This document shows positions 37,249 to 45,624 of a stretch of DNA of 64,000 nt, piece by piece. Below the pieces are notes generated by a model. It searched no databases and had not been told where the DNA came from. It was given only the letters and a program-made list of their open reading frames with translations. Where the stretch lies: contig NZ_SAVA01000005.1 of NCBI RefSeq assembly GCF_004022465.1, positions 186,001 to 250,000 on the forward strand, given 5' to 3'. Within the stretch, counting starts at the first letter, position 1, and each line of letters begins with the position of its first letter. This DNA is from Rhodobacter huangdaonensis (GTDB taxonomy: Bacteria; Pseudomonadota; Alphaproteobacteria; Rhodobacterales; Rhodobacteraceae). A program made the translations under genes and the position numbers.

Positions 37249-38156
37249 TGAAGATTGCCAACACCGATCTGCGCGCCCTTGCCGTGTTCCGCGCGGTGGT
37301 CGAGCACGAGGGCTTCACCGGCGCGCAGATCGCGCTTGGCCTGTCGCAATCGGCGATCAGCTTTCACGTCAAGGCGCTCGAGGAGCGGCTCGGCTTCCCG
37401 CTGTGCCGGCGCGGCCGCGGCGGTTTTGCCCTGACCGAGCGCGGCGCGCTGGTCCATGCCCGCTCGGAGGCGCTGTTCCTCTCGCTCGACACGTTTGAAA
37501 GCGAGGTCGGTCGGCTGCGCGACCGGATCACCGGCACGCTGCGGATCGGAATGATCGACAACACGGTGACCGACAGCGGATTGCCATTGCCGCAGGTGAT
37601 CGGCCGGATCGGCGCGCGGGCCCCCGAGGCGCGGCTCGACATCGCCATGGCCGATCCCGAGACGCTGGTGGTGCGGCTGGCCGGCGGCGCGCTCGACCTG
37701 GCGATCCTGCCCGAGACGCGGCTCGCCGAGGGGCTGCGGCTGAGCCCGCTGCACGAGGAGCGCCACCTGCTCTATTGCGGCCGCGGCCATCCGCTGTTTC
37801 CCCGTGCCGGCGAGGCGGTCACGCCGGCCGAGATTGCCCTCTGGCCCTTCGTCGGCCGGCCCTATGCGAACCAGCGCGAGCTTGGCCCGTTCCCGGGGGC
37901 GGTGATGCCGGCCAGCGCCGCGAACATGGAGGCGCAGGCGATGTTCCTGCTGTCGGGGCGCTACATCGGCTACCTGCCCGCCCATTACGCAAAGGCCCAT
38001 GTCGCGGCGGGCAACCTGCGCATCCTTGGCACGGGCTTCCCCCTGACCTCGCCGCTGATGCTGGCGACGCGGGCCGGGGTGCGCGCGACGCCGCTTCAGG
38101 ATCTGTTCCTGCGCGAACTGATCGCCGCCATCGCGGCCCGGGCAAGCGCGGGCTAA
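37248..38156 (+). CDS. LysR-family transcriptional regulator
   Basis: 302 residues with an N-terminal winged helix (about 6-64; GLSQSAISFHVKALEERLG is the recognition region) and a periplasmic-binding-type effector domain from about 90. It is divergent from the ureohydrolase gene, the usual arrangement for a LysR activator. The ATG at 37248 is the first start after an in-frame TGA at 37245, so the start is certain unless a non-standard codon is used. The effector is probably a guanidino compound, by context. Confidence 0.9.
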   Translation: MKIANTDLRALAVFRAVVEHEGFTGAQIALGLSQSAISFHVKALEERLGFPLCRRGRGGFALTERGALVHARSEALFLSLDTFESEVGRLRDRITGTLRIGMIDNTVTDSGLPLPQVIGRIGARAPEARLDIAMADPETLVVRLAGGALDLAILPETRLAEGLRLSPLHEERHLLYCGRGHPLFPRAGEAVTPAEIALWPFVGRPYANQRELGPFPGAVMPASAANMEAQAMFLLSGRYIGYLPAHYAKAHVAAGNLRILGTGFPLTSPLMLATRAGVRATPLQDLFLRELIAAIAARASAG

Positions 38157-38251
38157 GCGCCACATTTCCTTCAAGAAACCATCGTTCACCTTTTGCGTGA
38201 GCGTCATCTGGTGCCGCTAGCTCCTGCCTCACCAACTCACAGGAGACACCG

Positions 38252-39601
38252 ATGACCTTCAAGATCGCCCTGCTGGCGGCCTGCACCGCCCTGTCCACCC
38301 CGGCCCTTGCCGAAGAGGTCTTCCCGGCAACGCTCGCCGGCCATGCCTTCCTGCCGGCGCTGTCGCTCGTCGCGCCGCCCGCCGATGCGCCGCGCGATCT
38401 GTGGATCTCGGGCAAGTTCACCGGCCCGACCCGCAACGAGGCGCCGATGAGCGTGATGGGCAATGTCGGCAAGAGCTATGGCGGCCACGAGACCGGCATC
38501 GCCCTGCCCTTCATCGGCCAGCCGGTGCAGGGGATGTCGGGCTTCGCGATGAACCGCGCCGAGGATGGCAGCTGGTTCGCGCTGACCGACAACGGTTTCG
38601 GCTCGAAGGCGAACAGCCCCGATGCGATGCTGTTCTTCCACCGCATGGCCCCCGATTTCGCCACCGGCACGGTGACCCGCAAGGAAACCATCTTCCTGCA
38701 CGACCCCGATCACAAGGTGCCGTTCCGCATCGCCAATGAAGGCACCGACAGCCGCTATCTGACCGGCGCCGATTTCGACCCGGAAAGCCTGCAGTCTCTC
38801 GACGGCACCTTCTGGATCGGCGAGGAATTCGGCCCCTATCTGCTGCATGTGGCGCGCGACGGCGCGATCCTCGACGTGATCCCGACGCGGCTTGACGGTG
38901 CGGTGCTCGCCGGCCCCGACACCCCCGGCGTCAAGGTTCCGGCCGAGGCGGGCAAGGATTATCAGGTGCAACGCTCGGGCGGCTATGAGGGCATGGCGCT
39001 GCAGCCCGGCACCAACCTGCTTTGGGCGATGCTGGAAAAACCGCTGCTGGTGGCCGGCGGCGGCACCGAGGGCGATTTCCTGCGGGTGATGACCTTCGAT
39101 CCGGCGAAGAAGGACTGGACCGGCGAGAGCTTCAAGTTCCGCCTCTCCGAAGGCGCGACGGCGATCGGCGATTTCAACTTCATCGACGCCACCCATGCGC
39201 TGGTGATCGAACGCGACAACGGCGAGGGCGACGCGGCCAAGGCCTGCGCCGCGGGCGCCACCGACACCTCGGCCTGCTACCCGATCCCGGCGAAGGTGAA
39301 GAACATCGTTCTGCTCGACACCGCCTCGGTCGATGCCGAGGGCTATCTGCGCCGCATCGGCCATATCGACCTGCTGAACATCGCCGATCCCGAGGGCAAG
39401 GCGCTCGCCGGGATGAAACCCGCCGCGGGCCCCTTCACCTTCCCGTTCTTCACCATCGAGGACGTGGCGCGGGTGGACGACACCCACATCCTGGTGGCCA
39501 ATGACAACAACCTGCCGTTCTCGGGCGGGCGCGAGGTCGGCAAGGCCGCGAACAACGAGTTCATCCTGCTCTCGGTGCCGGAACTGCTCTCGGCGAAGTA
39601 A
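38252..39601 (+). CDS. Secreted esterase-like phytase-domain protein
   Basis: 449 residues with a clear signal peptide (MTFKIALLAACTALSTPALA, cleavage about 20). The rest is a beta-propeller-like domain of the 'esterase-like activity of phytase' family: GMSGFAMNRAEDGSWFALTDNGFG, DGTFWIGEEFGPYLLHV and TFWIGEEFGP-type blades recur. The family is periplasmic or extracellular and the substrate is unknown, perhaps a phosphoester. A good ribosome site (AGGAG) precedes the ATG at 38252. It stands alone, with a hairpin after it. Confidence 0.82.
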   Translation: MTFKIALLAACTALSTPALAEEVFPATLAGHAFLPALSLVAPPADAPRDLWISGKFTGPTRNEAPMSVMGNVGKSYGGHETGIALPFIGQPVQGMSGFAMNRAEDGSWFALTDNGFGSKANSPDAMLFFHRMAPDFATGTVTRKETIFLHDPDHKVPFRIANEGTDSRYLTGADFDPESLQSLDGTFWIGEEFGPYLLHVARDGAILDVIPTRLDGAVLAGPDTPGVKVPAEAGKDYQVQRSGGYEGMALQPGTNLLWAMLEKPLLVAGGGTEGDFLRVMTFDPAKKDWTGESFKFRLSEGATAIGDFNFIDATHALVIERDNGEGDAAKACAAGATDTSACYPIPAKVKNIVLLDTASVDAEGYLRRIGHIDLLNIADPEGKALAGMKPAAGPFTFPFFTIEDVARVDDTHILVANDNNLPFSGGREVGKAANNEFILLSVPELLSAK

Positions 39602-39623
39602 GCCGCAGCTCACGCTCAGCGGA

Positions 39624-39645
39624 CCGGCGGCCCACGGGTCGCCGG
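39624..39645 (+). terminator. Hairpin after the phytase-like gene
   Basis: CCGGCG and CGCCGG form a six-base-pair stem around an inner CCC/GGG pairing, 23 bases after the stop codon. There is no T run, so it may be a Rho-type or stabilising structure. Confidence 0.4.
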
Positions 39646-39726
39646 CCCGCCTCCCCCCGCCCGATCCCCTGTCACCGCGCCCGCCGAGGTGCTAGAGCGG
39701 TGAGGACAGGCGGAAGGGGAGCGTTC

Positions 39727-40752
39727 ATGCCCACAGACGACACCATCGTGCCCCTCGGGGCGGCCTATTACCCGGTGCCCGCGGGCGGCCCGACGCGGTC
39801 CTATGCCTTCCTGCTCGTGCCCGGCTTCACCCTTCTCGCCTTCAGCTCGGCGGTCGAGCCGCTGCGCATCGCCAACCAGCTCTCGCAGCAGCCGCTCTAC
39901 CGCTGGCAGCTGATGTCGGAAAGCGGCGCGCCGGTCGCGAGTTCCTCGGGGATCTCGGTCTGCGTCGACGGCCCGATCGGGACGATGGACCGCGCCACCC
40001 GCGCCTTCGTCTGCGCCGGCACCCCGCCCACAGCCGCACTGGCGCCGAAGGTGGTGGGCGCGATCCAGCGCCACGCCCGCTTCGGCGGCGCCGTCGGCGG
40101 GATCTGCACCGGCGCGGTGGCGCTCGCCGCGGCCGGCCTGCTCGAGGGCCATCCCTTCACCCTGCACTGGGAAAACCAGCCCACCTTCCGCGAGGACTTC
40201 CCCGCGCTCTGCCCCTCGGCCAACCGCTTCGAGATCTCGGGCCCGGTGATGACCTGCGGCGGCGGCGCCGCGGCGACCGACATGATGCTGTCGCTGATCG
40301 CCGAGGACCACGGCGCGGAATTTTCCGCGATGGTCTCGGAGATGTGCCTGCGCAAGGTGATGGTCGGCATCGAGAAGGAACAGCGCAGCTCGCTTTCGGT
40401 GCTGATCCGCTCGCGGAATCCGGGCCTCCTGAACATCGTCACCCTGATGAACGCCCATATCGAGGACCCGCTGACGCTTGACGACCTGTCGCGGGTGGCG
40501 GGCTATTCCCGGCGCCATATCGAGCGGATGTTCCTGTCGGTGCTGGGCGAGACGCCGGGCGAGTTCTACCGCGGGATTCGCCTCGACCACGGCCGCACGC
40601 TGCTCTCGACCACCGACATGGGGCTGCTCGAGGTGGCGCTGGCCTGCGGCTTCGGCTCGGTCGCGCATTTCTCGAAGAGCTTCAAGGCGCGTTTCGGCAC
40701 CGCACCGACGAAGTTCAACCGCACCATCCGCAGCGCGCGCAAGGCGCCCTGA
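39727..40752 (+). CDS. GlxA-type AraC-family regulator (GbdR/ArgR-like)
   Basis: 341 residues: an N-terminal DJ-1/PfpI-like (GATase1) domain (about 15-200; GAVGGICTGAVALAAAGLL holds the nucleophile-elbow-like cysteine) and a C-terminal AraC double helix-turn-helix (about 240-335; LDDLSRVAGYSRRHIERMF, VALACGFGSVAHFSKSF). Regulators of this form respond to quaternary amines or arginine. Glycine betaine would be the product of the carnitine cluster nearby, so a GbdR role is possible but unproved. The ATG at 39727 follows GGGGAG; the earlier start at 39700 is not needed. Confidence 0.87.
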   Translation: MPTDDTIVPLGAAYYPVPAGGPTRSYAFLLVPGFTLLAFSSAVEPLRIANQLSQQPLYRWQLMSESGAPVASSSGISVCVDGPIGTMDRATRAFVCAGTPPTAALAPKVVGAIQRHARFGGAVGGICTGAVALAAAGLLEGHPFTLHWENQPTFREDFPALCPSANRFEISGPVMTCGGGAAATDMMLSLIAEDHGAEFSAMVSEMCLRKVMVGIEKEQRSSLSVLIRSRNPGLLNIVTLMNAHIEDPLTLDDLSRVAGYSRRHIERMFLSVLGETPGEFYRGIRLDHGRTLLSTTDMGLLEVALACGFGSVAHFSKSFKARFGTAPTKFNRTIRSARKAP

Positions 40753-41080
40753 AACGGCCCCCCGAACAGCACAAGGCCCCGGGCGGGACCGCCGCGACGG
40801 GGCCGGGATGGCAGCCGGTCCGGACGCCCATCAACGCCGGATGGCATTGAATTCGCGTTCACATTTCAGGTGGTGCCACCGGAGAAAAAGAGTGCAGATT
40901 TTGCCAGGAAGCAAAACGAACTGCCTGTAATTCATTGGCAAAAAAACGTATCTTTACCGCCCGAAATATTGAACCTGTTCCGTGCCGTTTTGAACCAATT
41001 GCCTGCGAAGCGCTGCGCGCGACCCAAGTTCTGTGCGCGGCAAAAGCCCACGCTTTCGTGCGGGATTCGGAAGGAGAAGA
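40753..41080. other. Intergenic DNA of unusual composition between the GlxA-type regulator and the IS remnant
   Basis: 328 bases. From about 40860 the sequence becomes clearly richer in A/T than its surroundings. Short frames (for example one starting at a TTG at 40935) do not use the host codon pattern and resemble nothing I know. It may be the edge of foreign DNA brought in with the insertion sequence. Confidence 0.3.
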
Positions 41081-42104
41081 TGACCTGGCGCTGCTGCCGG
41101 ATTCGTGGCCGGCAGGTCAAGCGCGCATTGCGCGGGCCTGCATTGGGCTGAGATAGCCGAGTTTCGAATGCCGCCTGTGCGGGTTCCCGAAGCGCTCGAT
41201 GTCGTCGAATGCATCAGCTCCGGCATCGTTACCGGTGCGGTAAACCTTGCGGGCCGTGCGTTCGGTTCTCAGCGAAGAGAAGAAGCTCTCCATTGCGGAA
41301 TTGTCCCACACCTTCCCGGCCCTGCGCATCGGGCAGGTGATGCCATTTTCGGCCAGAAGCCTTTGAAACCGCTCACTGTATATCGCGATCCGCGGTCCGC
41401 ATGATGCGGCAAAGCGCTGGCCTTGCCGCGCCGCCAGACGGCCATCATCGGCGCATCCATGACGAACGACGCATCGCGCTCCGGCGTCATGGACCAGACC
41501 TCGACGCGCCGGGAAAACAGGTCCGGCACGGCGGCAACGTAGAGCCTGCCCGCCGCGGTCCAGATGCAGGCGAAGTCGGCCCGCCATTTCTGGTTTGGCC
41601 GGTCAGCCTGGAAATCCCGGCCCAGAATGTTGTCGGCGATGACCGACCGTTCGCCGTCGCCCCGGGGCTTTCCATGACGCCTGGACCGCGCCCGCAGGAC
41701 ATTGACCTGCATGCGCCGCTCGATCCGATGCAGCCCGCAGGCGAGCCCTTCTTCAAGCATGTCGCGCCAGATGCGGCGCGCGCCGCAGGTCCGGTCGCCG
41801 CCCCTGAAGCTCATCTCGATCGCCGTGACGCGCTTCGCGTCCCGGAGCTCGCGGGGGCTGGTCGGGCGTGGAAGCCGGCGCGTGCAACCTCCAGAGCCTG
41901 ACGCAGCCCGCAGATCTGGCGGTGTTTGGCGATGAAGGCGAACCTCACATCGCCTCACGCGCGCGCCACCGCCACGCCCCGGTCCGTCACAGGCCGGACG
42001 GCCCCGATCCTGAACTCGCGGCTGAACTTCCGCCTCGCCAGATCCACTCTCCAGTTTCTTGATCACGATCTTATCTTCGTGTCCACAAAACCGGCAGCAG
42101 ATCA
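41081..42104 (-). mobile_element. Decayed IS3-family element, copy 1
   Basis: The ends form imperfect inverted repeats: ctgctgccggattcgtgg at 41091-41108 and, inverted, ctgctgccggttttgtgg at 42083-42100 (16 of 18 match). Beyond these the ends read TGACC and TGATC, as in IS3 elements, with six extra bases on the left. Inside is a broken transposase on the minus strand. No target-site duplication is evident. A partial copy in the opposite orientation lies at 51888-52391. Confidence 0.75.
41117..42042 (-). pseudogene. IS3-family transposase remnant (orfA-orfB)
   Basis: Reading from 42042 down, the pieces are an orfA start (RKFSREFRIGAVRPVTDRG), a stop soon after VAVARA, then orfB beginning MRFAFIAKHRQI with most of the rest of orfA missing. 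Later frames give DRTCGARRIWRDMLEEGL, then RPNQKWRADFACIWTAAGR with the first catalytic Asp. The second Asp is in ADRGSRYT, and after a frame change the catalytic Glu is in WDNSAMESFFSSLRTER. At least two frame changes and the internal deletion make it non-functional. Confidence 0.75.
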
Positions 42105-42240
42105 GCGCTTCGTGCTCAGCGGCATCGTGCATGCCGATGGCAGCGACGCGGGCCGCATCGGCGCGATCTTCTGCACGACGATGGAGCCCGGGCCCGAGGG
42201 CTGGTGGATCGGCGCGGCGCACTTCGTGCCGGAGGCCTGA
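42102..42240 (+). pseudogene. C-terminal fragment of an unidentified gene next to the IS
   Basis: An open frame that ends at TGA 42238-42240 encodes about 45 residues (DQRFVLSGIVHADGSDAGRI, then GAIFCTTMEPGPEGWWIGAA and HFVPEA). Codon use is strongly GC-biased at third positions, as in host genes, so it was real coding sequence. Its upstream part is missing, replaced by the insertion sequence. I do not recognise the family. Confidence 0.45.
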
Positions 42241-42242
42241 GC

Positions 42243-42309
42243 GGTGCGCGCGAGGGGGCGCTGCCCCCGCGCTGACGCGCCCCCCGAGGTATTTTCGGCA
42301 AGATGAAAG
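42243..42309. repeat. Rhodobacter-type palindromic intergenic repeat, copy 1
   Basis: The element starts with a strong hairpin (gcgcgagggggc / gcccccgcgc, about 42247-42271), followed by gacgcgccccccgaggtatt and ttcggcaagatgaaag. It ends four bases before the stop of the alpha/beta hydrolase gene on the other strand and may act as a bidirectional terminator. Related copies are at 23006-23068 and 51609-51655. Confidence 0.6.
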
Positions 42310-42313
42310 CCGT

Positions 42314-43192
42314 TCAGCCGCGCGCGGCAAAGCCCGCGATCGCGGCGAGGATCGCCTGAAAGCTGCGCCGCGCCCGATCCGAGCTGCGCCGCGCGCGCAG
42401 GTAGCCATGCGGCAGCTCGGCTTCGTTGCGCCACTCCGCCGCGACACCCGCCGCACGCAGCCGCGCGACGAAGGCCGGCGCGTCATCGCGCAGCGGATCG
42501 ACATCGGCGGACACCACGAAGGCCGGCGCCAGCCCCGAGAGATCGGGCGCCATCAGCGGCGCCGCGCGCGGGTCGGTGACCGGCCCCTCGCCATGCAGCG
42601 CGCTGCGGTAGCTGCCCAGATCGATGGTGCGCAGAAGCGGCGCCTCGGCGTTCTCGGTATAGGACGGCGCCGCGCCGTCGCCGCCAAGCCCCGGATAGAT
42701 CAGCACCTGACCCAGCGGCTGCCGCCCGCCCCGCAGGTCAAGGCAGAGCCCGGCGGCCAGCGCCGCCCCCGCGCTGTCGCCCACCACCACCGCAGGGCGG
42801 TCGAGCGCACGCCAGACCGCGATCACATCGTCGATCTGCGCCGGCCAGCGGTGCTCGGGCGCGAGCCGGTAGTCGACCGCGACCGCCTGCAGCCCGGTCG
42901 CATCGGCGATCTCGGCGCAGATGTCGTCATGGCTCTCGAGCCCGCCCACCACATAGCCGCCGCCGTGAATGTAGAGCACCGCGACCGGCGTCTGCGCCCC
43001 GTAGACCCGGCAGGGCACGCCGCCGAAGGTGCGATCGGCGACCGCAAGCCCGGGCGGGCGTGGCGCGCGGAACTGCGCACACATCGCGTCGTAATAGCGG
43101 CGGTTCTCGGCCGCGCTCGCGCCATTCGCCTCGGGCGGATAGGCGGCCTCGGTCTGCGCGATGAAGGCGCGCACCTGCGGATCGGAGATCAT
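42314..43192 (-). CDS. HSL-type alpha/beta hydrolase, possible acylcarnitine esterase
   Basis: 292 residues with the hormone-sensitive-lipase family oxyanion motif HGGG (YIHGGGYVVGG), nucleophile in GDSAGAALA, acid in SADVDPLRDD and catalytic His in LPHGYLRA. It is the last gene of the carnitine cluster and overlaps the ABC ATPase stop by ATGA. In that context it could release free carnitine from short-chain acylcarnitines, as an unrelated-looking hydrolase does in Pseudomonas; that is inference. The fold and active site are certain. Confidence 0.88.
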   Translation of the reverse strand: MISDPQVRAFIAQTEAAYPPEANGASAAENRRYYDAMCAQFRAPRPPGLAVADRTFGGVPCRVYGAQTPVAVLYIHGGGYVVGGLESHDDICAEIADATGLQAVAVDYRLAPEHRWPAQIDDVIAVWRALDRPAVVVGDSAGAALAAGLCLDLRGGRQPLGQVLIYPGLGGDGAAPSYTENAEAPLLRTIDLGSYRSALHGEGPVTDPRAAPLMAPDLSGLAPAFVVSADVDPLRDDAPAFVARLRAAGVAAEWRNEAELPHGYLRARRSSDRARRSFQAILAAIAGFAARG

Positions 43193-44790
43193 TCCGCACC
43201 CTCCGCGATGCGCCGCTCCAGCCAGTCCGGATCCATCTGCGGCACCGAGGCGAGCAGGGTGCGGGTGTAATCCGCCCGCGGCGGGTCGAGCACCGCGCCC
43301 TGCGGCCCGCTGTCGATCACCCGCCCGCCCTGCATCACCACCACATCGTCGGCGATCGCGCGCACCGTCGCGAGGTCATGGGTGATGAACATGTAGGAAA
43401 CGCCGGTCTCGTCCTGCAGCCGGCTCAGCAGCCGCAGGATGCCCTCTGCGACGAGCTGGTCGAGCGCGCTGGTCACCTCGTCGCAGATGATGAACTCGGG
43501 ATCGGCGGCAAGCGCCCGGGCGATGCCGATGCGCTGCTTCTGCCCGCCCGACAATTCCCCCGGCAACCGGTCGAGGAATTTTTCGGGGGCGAGTTCGATC
43601 TGCTCCATCAGCTCGTGCAGACGGTCCTCGCGCGCCTGCCCGCTCAGCCCGCGATAGAAGCCGAGCGGCCGCGACAGGATCTGCCGGATCGTCTGGCGCG
43701 GATTGAGCGCGGTGTCCGCCATCTGATAGATCATCTGCATCTTGCGCAGCTGCTCGGGCGTGCGCTGGTCGAGCCGCGGCGGCAGGATCGCGCCGTCCAG
43801 CGCGACCGTCCCCGCGCTCGGCGGCAAGAGCCCGGTGATCACCCGCGCCGTGGTCGATTTGCCCGAGCCGGATTCGCCCACCACCGCCACCGTCGCCCCG
43901 CGCGGCACCTCGAAGCTGACCTCGCGCAGCACCTTTTGCCGGCCATAGCCCGCGGTCACCCCCCGGATCTCCAGCGCCGGGGTCGCGGTGCGGTCCAGCG
44001 CGCGCTCGGGCCGGCGGAACTCCCGCACCGCCCAGAGCGAGCGGGTATATTCGGCCGCGGGCGCCGCCATCATCGCGCGCGTGGGCGCCTCCTCGACCTC
44101 GCGGCCATGGCGCATCACCTTGATCCGGTCGGCCATCTGCGCCACCACCGCGAGGTCGTGGGTGATGTAGATGCCGGCGGTGCCGGTCGCCTCGACCGCC
44201 TGACGGATCGCGGCGAGCACGCCGATCTGCGTCGTGACGTCAAGCGCCGTGGTCGGCTCGTCAAAGACGATGAGGTCGGGCTTGCAGGCCATCGCCATCG
44301 CCACCATCGCGCGCTGCAGCTGCCCGCCCGAGACCTGATGCGGAAAGCGCAGGCCGAAATGCTCGGGATCGGGCAGGTGCATCTTGGCGTAAAGCGCGCG
44401 CGCGAAGGCCTCGGAGCTGGCGCGGTCGGCGCTGCGATGGATCGCCGGCCCCTCGCAGAACTGGTCGATCAGCCGCCAGGCCGGGTTGAAGCTTGCCGCC
44501 GCCGATTGCGCCACATAGGCGACGCGATCGCCACGAAAGGCGCGCCGCTGCCGTTCCGACAGGCGCAAGAGATCGGTGCCCTCGAAGCGCACATGGCCGC
44601 CGGCAAAGCGCAGCCCCGGCTGCGCAAAGCCCATCGCCGCAAGGCCGAGCGTCGATTTCCCGGCGCCGGATTCGCCGATCAGCCCGACGACCTCGCCGCG
44701 ATCGACCTTGAGGTCGACCCCGTGCAGGATCGGCGCCCAGCCCTCGGGCGTCTTCGCCTCGATCTTCAGGTTCTCGATGTCGAGCAGCAT
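43189..44790 (-). CDS. Dipeptide-type ABC transporter ATPase, two fused ABC domains
   Basis: 533 residues carrying two complete nucleotide-binding domains: the first with GESGAGKST and VSGGQLQRAMVAMAMA, the second (from about 275) with GESGSGKST and LSGGQKQRIGIARALA. It corresponds to DppD and DppF joined in one chain, a common arrangement (GsiA/YejF-like). It energises the two permeases encoded just upstream. The ATG at 44790 lies two bases after the permease stop; a longer frame upstream is an artefact. Confidence 0.9.
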   Translation of the reverse strand: MLLDIENLKIEAKTPEGWAPILHGVDLKVDRGEVVGLIGESGAGKSTLGLAAMGFAQPGLRFAGGHVRFEGTDLLRLSERQRRAFRGDRVAYVAQSAAASFNPAWRLIDQFCEGPAIHRSADRASSEAFARALYAKMHLPDPEHFGLRFPHQVSGGQLQRAMVAMAMACKPDLIVFDEPTTALDVTTQIGVLAAIRQAVEATGTAGIYITHDLAVVAQMADRIKVMRHGREVEEAPTRAMMAAPAAEYTRSLWAVREFRRPERALDRTATPALEIRGVTAGYGRQKVLREVSFEVPRGATVAVVGESGSGKSTTARVITGLLPPSAGTVALDGAILPPRLDQRTPEQLRKMQMIYQMADTALNPRQTIRQILSRPLGFYRGLSGQAREDRLHELMEQIELAPEKFLDRLPGELSGGQKQRIGIARALAADPEFIICDEVTSALDQLVAEGILRLLSRLQDETGVSYMFITHDLATVRAIADDVVVMQGGRVIDSGPQGAVLDPPRADYTRTLLASVPQMDPDWLERRIAEGAE

Positions 44791-44792
44791 GG

Positions 44793-45620
44793 TCACTCCT
44801 TCAGCCCGGAGGCGCGATGCAGCATCCAGTCGATGACGAAATTGACGGAGATCGTCAGCACCGCGATGCAGGCGGCAGGAAGCAGCGGCGTGATGTCGCC
44901 AAAGGTGATCAGCGCGGCATTGTCGCGCACCATCGCGCCCCAGTCGGCCATCGGCGGCGGCAGGCCGAGGCCGAGAAAGCTCAGCGCCGAGATCGTCAGG
45001 AAGACGAAGCAGAAGCGCAGCCCGAACTCGGCGATCAGCGGCGCGGAGATATTGGGCAGCACCTCGTGCAGGATGATCCATTTCGTGCCCTCGCCGCGCA
45101 GCTTCGCCGCCTCGACGTAATCCATCACGATCACGTTCATCGCCGAGGCCCGCGCAAGGCGGAAGACCCGCGTCGCATCGAGCACGGCCACGACCACGAT
45201 GAGGTTGAGCACGCCCGGGCCCAGCGCCGAAAGCGCGAGCAGCGTCAGGATCAGCGGCGGCACCGCCATCATCACGTCGACCACGCGCGAGAGCACGAGA
45301 TCGACCCAGCCGCCGAGCGCCGCGGCAAGCAGCCCCGCCAGCGCGCCGACGCTGAAGGCGATCGCGGTGGTGGCGAGCGCCACACCGACGGTGTTGCGCG
45401 CCCCCCAGATCAGCCGCGAGAGCATGTCGCGGCCCAGCGTGTCGGTGCCCATGCGGAAGGCCGCACCCCAGGGCTCGAACTGGGCGCCGACGATCTCGGC
45501 CTCGCCATGGGGGGCGAGCAGCGGCGCGCAGAGCGCGGTGACGAGATAGGCCAGGATCACCACCAGCCCGAAAAGCGCGGTCGGCGGCATCGTGCGCAGG
45601 AGCGGAACGATACGGGTCAT
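44793..45620 (-). CDS. Dipeptide-type ABC transporter permease (DppC-like)
   Basis: 275-residue BPD-type permease with an N-terminal membrane anchor, the DppC-type motif FRMGTDTLGRDMLSRLIWGAR, and the EAA loop DYVEAAKLRGEGTKWIILHEVLP. It pairs with the DppB-like protein encoded four bases upstream. In this cluster the likely substrate is carnitine or an acylcarnitine rather than a peptide, judged only from context. Confidence 0.9.
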   Translation of the reverse strand: MTRIVPLLRTMPPTALFGLVVILAYLVTALCAPLLAPHGEAEIVGAQFEPWGAAFRMGTDTLGRDMLSRLIWGARNTVGVALATTAIAFSVGALAGLLAAALGGWVDLVLSRVVDVMMAVPPLILTLLALSALGPGVLNLIVVVAVLDATRVFRLARASAMNVIVMDYVEAAKLRGEGTKWIILHEVLPNISAPLIAEFGLRFCFVFLTISALSFLGLGLPPPMADWGAMVRDNAALITFGDITPLLPAACIAVLTISVNFVIDWMLHRASGLKE

Positions 45621-45624
45621 GGCC

